NCBI GenBank assembly: GCA_947258675.1
Contig: CAMYJP010000074.1
Location: 1-18,979 of the forward strand
Source: an uncultured Desulfobulbaceae bacterium
Lineage (GTDB): Bacteria > Desulfobacterota > Desulfobulbia > Desulfobulbales > BM004
DNA: 18,979 nucleotides
Reading direction: 5' to 3'
The translations under genes and the position numbers were made by a program. The notes beneath the pieces were generated by a model, which was not told where the DNA came from, did not search any database, and worked only from the letters and a program-made list of their open reading frames with translations. Positions 14,611 to 18,979 of the stretch are shown piece after piece. The stretch's first letter is position 1; every line of letters begins with the position of its first letter.

Positions 14611-15258
14611 TTAGACGATATCAAGGAGTTCCACTTCAAAAATAAGCATTGCACCCGGGGGAATAACCCCAACGCTGCGAGAACCATAGGCAAGATCCGA
14701 AGGAATAAAAAGTTTGTACTTACTGCCCACATTCATAAGTTGCAGAGCTTCAGTCCAGCCGGGAATAACCTGCTCTACAGTGAACGTAGCCGGTTCGTCA
14801 CGTTCAACAGAGCTGTCAAAAACAGTTCCATCAAGAAGGGTTCCGGTGTAGTGCACCTTAACAGTATCCTTGGCAGTAGGTTTTGTTCCATTACTCTCCT
14901 CAATAACCAGATACTGAAGGCCGGAGTCGGTGACTTTTACTCCATTTACATCTTTATTCTTTTCTAGAAAAGCCTTCTGTTCCTCAGCATTTTTTCCTAC
15001 CGATTCTTCCACGGCTTTTTTTTCAAGATTCTGCATCTCTTCCTGGAGAGAACGCAGGCATTCAGCAAACTCTTCCGGTGAAATGATAGGGGCATTCCCT
15101 TCAAAAACATCTTTGACGCCCTGTATTACAAGCTGTTTGTCCAGTTTTTTAGGTATTGGCAGAATTGACTGAGCAAAATTTAAACCCAGTGAATAGCTGA
15201 TATTTAAACCCAGTGAATAGCTGATTTTTTCAATGTCTGTTGTTAACTTGATTTTCAT
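14611..15258 (-). CDS. FKBP-type peptidyl-prolyl cis-trans isomerase (FklB/Mip-like)
   Basis: 215 residues. Residues ~1-100 are the helical N-terminal FKBP_N dimerisation domain; ~125-215 the catalytic FKBP fold with VKVHYTGTLLDGTVFDSS, VIPGWTEAL, LAYGSRS and the closing MLIFEVELLDI, all usual active-site elements. No signal peptide is visible, so it is probably cytoplasmic like FklB. The N-terminal segment carries a perfect in-frame duplication (ISYSLGLN twice) caused by a 24-bp repeat at 15179-15225, which is absent from typical family members. The AGGAG ribosome site is good. A structured intergenic region separates it from the 131-aa gene upstream. Confidence 0.93.
   Translation of the reverse strand: MKIKLTTDIEKISYSLGLNISYSLGLNFAQSILPIPKKLDKQLVIQGVKDVFEGNAPIISPEEFAECLRSLQEEMQNLEKKAVEESVGKNAEEQKAFLEKNKDVNGVKVTDSGLQYLVIEESNGTKPTAKDTVKVHYTGTLLDGTVFDSSVERDEPATFTVEQVIPGWTEALQLMNVGSKYKLFIPSDLAYGSRSVGVIPPGAMLIFEVELLDIV
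15179..15225. repeat. In-frame 24-bp tandem duplication inside the FKBP gene
   Basis: TTTAAACCCAGTGAATAGCT plus three bases occurs at 15179-15201 and again at 15203-15225 (period 24). It adds eight residues to the N-terminal helix of the isomerase. Confidence 0.93.
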
Positions 15259-15303
15259 GATTCTCCTTTGGATTGAATGACTAATCCGGGAAACCTGGAA
15301 ATA

Positions 15304-15411
15304 AGTGCCTTAACAGCGGTCTGCAACGTATCAAGAATATAGACTTTTTTGAGTTTTCTCGGAGTCTTTGCTTACCTGTTTTTTGTTGCAGAATTCCAGG
15401 GGTAAGGCACT
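15304..15411. other. Nested inverted repeats between the 131-aa and FKBP genes
   Basis: AGTGCCTTA (15304-15312) pairs with TAAGGCACT (15403-15411). Inside it TGCAAC pairs with GTTGCA (15322-15327, 15385-15390), and inside that AGACT pairs with AGTCT (15341-15345, 15363-15367). The order is properly nested. It may be a structured leader, attenuator or small mobile-element relic. Confidence 0.5.
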
Positions 15412-15442
15412 AAGAGTGGGGAGGTCATGGGTGCTAAGGTTT

Positions 15443-15838
15443 TCAGAACACCCCAGGCATAGTTTGATTCTCAGAGGGAACTTCTTTTTCCAAATGTAAG
15501 GCAATAAGCCGCTCATGTGCGGGAGAAATCTTTTTATAGGTTTTCACTGAGGCATACGGCAGATATTTTTTCCCGAGAACATCTTTCAGGTTGAAAGGTA
15601 CAATTAATTTCGCGTCATCACATATATATAAATATCGCAGTTTGCCATTATTGGCCGGCCAGTCAGTTAACCGCATCGTATAGTGAATCTGTTTTTCGCT
15701 AGATTTGCAGTCCTGTTTATTTTTACATATCAAAACAAGTTCTCCTGGCTTCCAGTCACTGGGAATACTGGGGAAAGCATGCAGTTGGTGCTGAATTACA
15801 GTGTCTATTTCGATGTCAGATGTTTTCAAAAGATACAT
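15443..15838 (-). CDS. Small protein of unknown function (131 aa)
   Basis: 131 residues, soluble, no signal peptide. Strand-rich core: WKPGELVLICKNK, KQIHYTMRLTDW, KLRYLYICDDAKLIVPF, then a K/Y-rich helix-containing tail (KTYKKISPAHERLIALHLEKE). The W-x-PGE-hydrophobic pattern recalls EVE/PUA-like folds, but I cannot confirm this. The GGGAGA ribosome site is acceptable. It follows the YtkA-like gene by 38 bp and lies in the same operon; its role there is unknown. Confidence 0.65.
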   Translation of the reverse strand: MYLLKTSDIEIDTVIQHQLHAFPSIPSDWKPGELVLICKNKQDCKSSEKQIHYTMRLTDWPANNGKLRYLYICDDAKLIVPFNLKDVLGKKYLPYASVKTYKKISPAHERLIALHLEKEVPSENQTMPGVF

Positions 15839-15876
15839 TTTCTTTCTCCCGTTAATTTGCCTTACGTGAAGTCGAA

Positions 15877-16281
15877 TTATTCAAACACCTCCACATCAAA
15901 AACTGCGGCATCTTCTTTTTTGTCTTTATCTATCCTGATATAAATCTCCCAGGCGCCTTTCTGTGGAAAATTAAGTCGTTCAACAAGATATTGTCCGTTG
16001 TTCAAATACTTCACATTCGGCAGTTCAGAGGCATCATGTTGACCTGAACGCATCCAGGGGATAATTTCCAGATCGAGCTTTTTATTGACCGGCTTTTTGG
16101 ATTTTTTATGCAGAAATGTGAACTTGAGATTGTGATATCCAACCTTAAAAACTTTCTCTTCAGATTCCACGTTGAATAAATAGTGTCCCTGCTCGGTTCC
16201 AATGCCTTTCTTTGTGAAACCAAATAGAAAAAACACCAAAAATAGCACTGTTATCACTTTGATATATTTCACCAGGTTCAT
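15877..16281 (-). CDS. Exported YtkA-like domain protein (right module)
   Basis: 134 residues. An N-terminal hydrophobic segment (IKVITVLFLVFFLFGF) is a signal peptide or anchor, followed by one YtkA-like beta domain: YHNLKFTFLHKKSKKP, LEIIPWMRSGQHD, GQYLVERLNFPQKGAWEIYIRI and the closing DAAVFDVEVFE. YtkA-like domains are exported beta-sandwiches often found near copper- or electron-transport genes; no enzymatic role is known to me. Its ribosome site GAGGAGG is excellent. It follows tatA with a TIR element between, and its signal-less relative (10385-10615) has the same position in the left module. Confidence 0.8.
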   Translation of the reverse strand: MNLVKYIKVITVLFLVFFLFGFTKKGIGTEQGHYLFNVESEEKVFKVGYHNLKFTFLHKKSKKPVNKKLDLEIIPWMRSGQHDASELPNVKYLNNGQYLVERLNFPQKGAWEIYIRIDKDKKEDAAVFDVEVFE

Positions 16282-16303
16282 AGAGCCTCCTCTCTAGTTG
16301 ACT

Positions 16304-16500
16304 AGCTAGTTTCCATCCGGAAACGGTCCTTTTGAAAAATCTCTGCGTCGATCTTCAGAATTGCTTGTGCGACGTATTCATATACGACTCCGTGCAATTC
16401 GTTGATATCCTTGATCTTTTTCAAAATTGGCTGTTTCCGAACTGGAAACAACTTTGTGTAGCCATCCGTAAAAAACTGCGTTTCCGGATGGACACTAGCT
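16304..16500. repeat. TIR-bounded miniature element, copy 2
   Basis: 197 bp whose ends are AGCTAGTTTCCATCCGGAAA and an inverted GCTAGTGTCCATCCGGAAAC, a ~20-bp near-perfect TIR. TA bases flank both ends (GAC-TA / TA-CAA), consistent with a TA target duplication as made by IS630/Tc1-type transposases. An inner inverted repeat GTTTCCGAACTGGAAAC lies at about 16433-16449. Same element as 2483-2669. A minus-strand frame (ending KDRFRMETS) stays open in both copies. Confidence 0.82.
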
Positions 16501-16578
16501 ACAATAATATAATTTCTAATTCGGCTAATTAATAATCACAAAATCATCCCGTCTATTCTTGGCCCTGGACGCTTCATC

Positions 16579-16785
16579 CTATCCACGCAGGAGAGGCTTT
16601 TCCTCCTCTGTGACTACATCCTTGGTGATAGATGTGGAGGTATCTTCAACCTCTTTCAACCCTTTCTTAAAAGATGTAATCCCCTTCCCCAGACCGGCAC
16701 CTATCTCCGGCAGTTTCTTGCCACCAAAGATGAGAAAGGCTATCCCCAAAATTACCATTAATTCAGTGGTTCCTAAACCAAACAT
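16579..16785 (-). CDS. tatA: Twin-arginine translocase subunit TatA/TatE (copy 2)
   Basis: 68 residues. Membrane helix FGLGTTELMVILGIAFLIFGG, then hinge and amphipathic helix KKLPEIGAGLGKGITSFKKGL and an acidic tail (EEEKPLLRG). It differs from copy 1 by a few conservative changes up to residue ~50. The ribosome site AGGAGG is perfect. It follows the 175-aa exported gene by 97 bp. A dedicated TatA within an operon could serve a specialised folded substrate, but none with a twin-arginine signal is seen here. Confidence 0.93.
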   Translation of the reverse strand: MFGLGTTELMVILGIAFLIFGGKKLPEIGAGLGKGITSFKKGLKEVEDTSTSITKDVVTEEEKPLLRG

Positions 16786-16882
16786 AATTTCCTCCTTTAT
16801 CAGTTTATTTTCTCAAAGTGGCCGGCAGTCAGTGCGGATTTTCGAGACTGACCGCTGCAGGTGTTTTCATCTAACCTTGTGC

Positions 16883-17410
16883 CTACATGCCCTCCCTCAG
16901 AATCCACTGGCTAGTGCCTAGTTTAAGCCAGTATGCGGTTTCATCAGAGATGCTTGCCTGTTTTTTATCCGATCCCATCACCAAGACCAGCTGGTGTCTG
17001 AGTTGGAGATTGACCTCATTATCAGAGTTGACATACAGGTTTGGGATAGAAAGTGGAATTTTTATCAGTACGATTTGGGAATAACTCTCATGAGGCTCCA
17101 GCGAAATCGCTTTTTTGAGAGGAACCCCATCGTCCTCTAACTCGGTCCAGCGCCCGATAACGTCATTCTGGATATGAAAATTCTTTTCATAGACTAACAG
17201 GGAAATTTCCCTGTCCGACATGTTATTTAAAACGGTGGTTATTTTATATTTATCATCGCCGAGATAAGATATATCATCAATGATAAGCCTCATTGATCCG
17301 CCATTTCCTGATGCGGCCTGGACTGTTGCGACACGCAATGCCAGCAGAATACAGAGGGCGATCAAACGGATGGTCGTCCAGGTCCGGTAACGGTTTGAGG
17401 CAATTGTCAT
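16883..17410 (-). CDS. Exported divergent relative of the A/B/C family (175 aa)
   Basis: 175 residues. The N-terminal signal (IRLIALCILLALRVATVQA, cleavage near residue 32) precedes a beta-rich domain. Its pattern VLNNMSDREISLLVYEKNF then GRWTELEDD lines up with RIDNVADEPVYVSHPE then WIELP of family member A, and its ending (DETAYWLKLG) with the VKPYYIS region, so I infer a distant relative without the membrane anchor. There is no conserved Cys or His cluster. A remnant of a second copy (WILREGM) occurs at 10985. The ribosome site AGGAGA lies 9 bases before the ATG; member B ends only 25 bp upstream. Confidence 0.72.
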   Translation of the reverse strand: MTIASNRYRTWTTIRLIALCILLALRVATVQAASGNGGSMRLIIDDISYLGDDKYKITTVLNNMSDREISLLVYEKNFHIQNDVIGRWTELEDDGVPLKKAISLEPHESYSQIVLIKIPLSIPNLYVNSDNEVNLQLRHQLVLVMGSDKKQASISDETAYWLKLGTSQWILREGM

Positions 17411-17435
17411 TATTTTGATCTCCTGTTAAATATGT

Positions 17436-18155
17436 TCAATGCGGGGGCATAGGTATCACGATCGGTACCTTGTTCTCTTCCCATGTCATTTCTTTTAAGA
17501 TCGCCTGGTCGCTAATGAAGAACGGTTTAAGATAGACATAGACATCGGTGTAGCGCTCCATCACCTCCTCTTCGTCAAAAACGCTCTCCGGCAGTACGTA
17601 CACGGAGATGCGGAACCTGACGTGCATGTAATAGGGAACCTGGTAGGGCGTATATTCAATATTTTTATCGATGCTGATAATCTTGCTGTAAAGGTATTGA
17701 CCGGGATCAAGAACATAAAGCTGCGTCTTGGTAGCTCCTTGCGGATCGTGGACCGGCACTTCCTGCCAATAGAATTTTGTCTGCACATAGGCCTTTACTT
17801 CAGGGTAGGTGACATAGATAACCTCGTCCGCGACATTATCGATCTTGATCACTGCTTCGTATTTTTCCGGCTCCCCTTTTATGTCCCAGGCATCATGAAT
17901 GTCCGGCAAAATCATGTAATTGGCCATTTTTGACAGCCGTTCTTTTTTTGCAACAATTGCTTTTAAAACAGCCTCTTGTCTTTTTCCAACACCATAGTCA
18001 ATCAGTATCAGCAGGGCGATAACTATAAGTGCTGCCGACACAATTTTTCTCTTCCGGAAGAAGGCAAACAGACTTCGGCAGAACCCCGGTAAAGATCGTA
18101 GCAGTACTAAAATGTAGAGTGGAAAAGTCAGAATTTTTTTTAGCAATTGTATCAT
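17436..18155 (-). CDS. Membrane protein, unknown A/B/C family (member B)
   Basis: 239 residues. Two hydrophobic stretches at the N-terminus (ILTFPLYILVLLRSLPGF and VSAALIVIALLILIDYG) precede a ~180-residue extracytoplasmic domain. It shares with A and C: DYG after the second helix, LPDIHDAWDI, VIKIDNVADEVIYVTYPE, SIDKNIEYTP, VYVLPESVFDEEEVMERY and YLKPFFIS. It lacks the E-K-P-x-EPVEQMYKVEE block of A and C and has its own PHDPQGATKTQLYVLDPG instead. The start at 18155 has an AGGG site; an ATG at 18176 would add seven residues with none. Member C is upstream; the 175-aa gene is 25 bp downstream. Confidence 0.72.
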   Translation of the reverse strand: MIQLLKKILTFPLYILVLLRSLPGFCRSLFAFFRKRKIVSAALIVIALLILIDYGVGKRQEAVLKAIVAKKERLSKMANYMILPDIHDAWDIKGEPEKYEAVIKIDNVADEVIYVTYPEVKAYVQTKFYWQEVPVHDPQGATKTQLYVLDPGQYLYSKIISIDKNIEYTPYQVPYYMHVRFRISVYVLPESVFDEEEVMERYTDVYVYLKPFFISDQAILKEMTWEENKVPIVIPMPPH

Positions 18156-18211
18156 TTGGATACACCCTGGATACATCGAGTACTGTCAGTGTTTTTCCAT
18201 AAATAGTCTTT

Positions 18212-18300
18212 TCGGAGTCTCCCAGGTTCGCTTATCCGCCCGCCCTCTGCGTTATGTAAAAAAAAACACCTCAGTGGTAGGTGAAGGAATGAGACTCCGA
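18212..18300. other. Inverted repeat between members B and C
   Basis: TCGGAGTCTC (18212-18221) pairs with GAGACTCCGA (18291-18300). An inner CACCT/AGGTG pair (18267-18283) is nested. The 230-bp gap between C and B holds no gene. A CGGAGTCT motif also occurs in the hairpin at 15361-15368. Confidence 0.45.
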
Positions 18301-18407
18301 TATCGCAAATGTACACCTCAAGGGCACTTCCTATGGGGCGCCTGTGGATATTTTTTTTCGCATGCCTTAAACTCGATAAAAAATCCTCATTTATGGACGG
18401 GCACTAA

Positions 18408-18979
18408 TTATTCAGGCCTATTCTTTTCCCTGTTCCATTTTCTAAATGCAGTTATAGGCATATAGATGGGAACTTTGGTCTCACCCCATTCCATCACCTC
18501 CCGCATTTTTTGTCTGCTGATATAATAGGGCTTGACAAAAATGACTGCCGGACCCTTGCGCTCAACAATTTCACCTTCCTTAAAGCCGCTCTCCGGCATA
18601 ATATTCATCCTGATCACCGTTTTAAGACGCATGTAATACCCCATCTTATTGATGGTGTAAGGGATATCTCTATCAATGGTTAACAGCTTTTTAATTATCA
18701 AACTTTTTTCTTCGACCTTGTACATCTGCTCAACTGGTTCGCCCGGCTTTTCTTTAAACGGTACTTCGATCCAGGACGCTTTACCTGTGGCCATGTAGGC
18801 CTGTAACTCCGGATGGGAAACATAAACAGGTTCATCGGCGATGTTGTCGATTCTGACCTTCACTTCATATTCATCGGTGTTTTCGATGTTCGGGGTGTAG
18901 ACCACATCGCGAATGTCGGCGCTAATGTAATAGAAGGCCTGTTTCTGCAACTGCAACATCCTGTCCGCTTTTTCCTTGA
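18408..18979 (-). CDS. Unknown A/B/C family, member C (5' end off window)
   Basis: The frame is open to the right edge, reading KEKADRM before the first internal ATG (18959), which matches KDKAERM of member A, so the gene continues beyond 18979 and would carry a membrane helix there. The ~189 visible residues closely match A: ADIRDVVYTPNIENTDEYEVKVRIDNIADEPVYVSHPE, WIEVPFKEKPGEPVEQMYKVEE, TIDRDIPYTINKMGYYM, MPESGFKEGEIVERK and VKPYYISRQKMREVMEWGETKVP. C is the paralog nearest to A. It heads the right-hand module as far as visible. Confidence 0.75.
   Translation of the reverse strand, partial: KEKADRMLQLQKQAFYYISADIRDVVYTPNIENTDEYEVKVRIDNIADEPVYVSHPELQAYMATGKASWIEVPFKEKPGEPVEQMYKVEEKSLIIKKLLTIDRDIPYTINKMGYYMRLKTVIRMNIMPESGFKEGEIVERKGPAVIFVKPYYISRQKMREVMEWGETKVPIYMPITAFRKWNREKNRPE

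Noticed and set aside
8895..18979. Twin-arginine signal peptides near the lone tatA genes
   Set aside because: No RR-x-F/L-x-K type N-terminus is present in any of the exported candidates; these have ordinary Sec-type signals.

Overview
The window looks like a chromosomal segment of a Desulfobacterota-type (Desulfobulbales-like) anaerobe. This rests on a YedE/TusA sulfur-uptake pair, a small exported c-type cytochrome, TatA style and moderate-to-low GC content, and it is an inference, not a proof. No rRNA, tRNA, CRISPR array or full transposase gene was seen. Several short terminal-inverted-repeat elements show past mobile-element activity.

Left part (1-8840), mostly + strand. A leftward MerR-style promoter lies near the left edge, followed by a small leftward HMA metal-binding protein. 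A divergent GT39-type membrane glycosyltransferase ends inside a ~190-bp repeat element. Next comes a sulfur block: YedE-like permease, TusA-like sulfur carrier, terminator, a membrane-anchored Gly/Tyr-repeat protein, a UspA-fold protein with a degenerate ATP motif, and a strong terminator. A translationally coupled pair follows: a FAD-dependent amine-oxidase-fold enzyme and a B12-binding radical SAM enzyme.

Right part (8895-18979), entirely - strand. It holds two related gene sets, read right to left. The right set is family member C (cut by the window edge), family member B, a divergent 175-aa exported member, tatA, a TIR element, an exported YtkA-like protein, a 131-aa protein and an FKBP isomerase. 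The left set is family member A, a TIR element, an exported PD40 beta-propeller, an exported YtkA-like protein, a TIR element, a remnant of the 175-aa gene, tatA, a short YtkA-like gene without a signal peptide, a 164-aa Cys-rich protein, a lipoprotein and a predicted diheme cytochrome c.

The shared order (175-aa gene or its remnant, then tatA, then YtkA-like) and the close A/C resemblance indicate segmental duplication followed by decay and TIR-element insertion. I do not recognise the A/B/C family. The repeated link of membrane-anchored A/B/C proteins, YtkA-like proteins and a lone TatA is the best candidate here for an undescribed cell-envelope system; its function is unknown. No twin-arginine signal is visible among the genes present, so the substrate of the lone TatAs, if they have one, is elsewhere.
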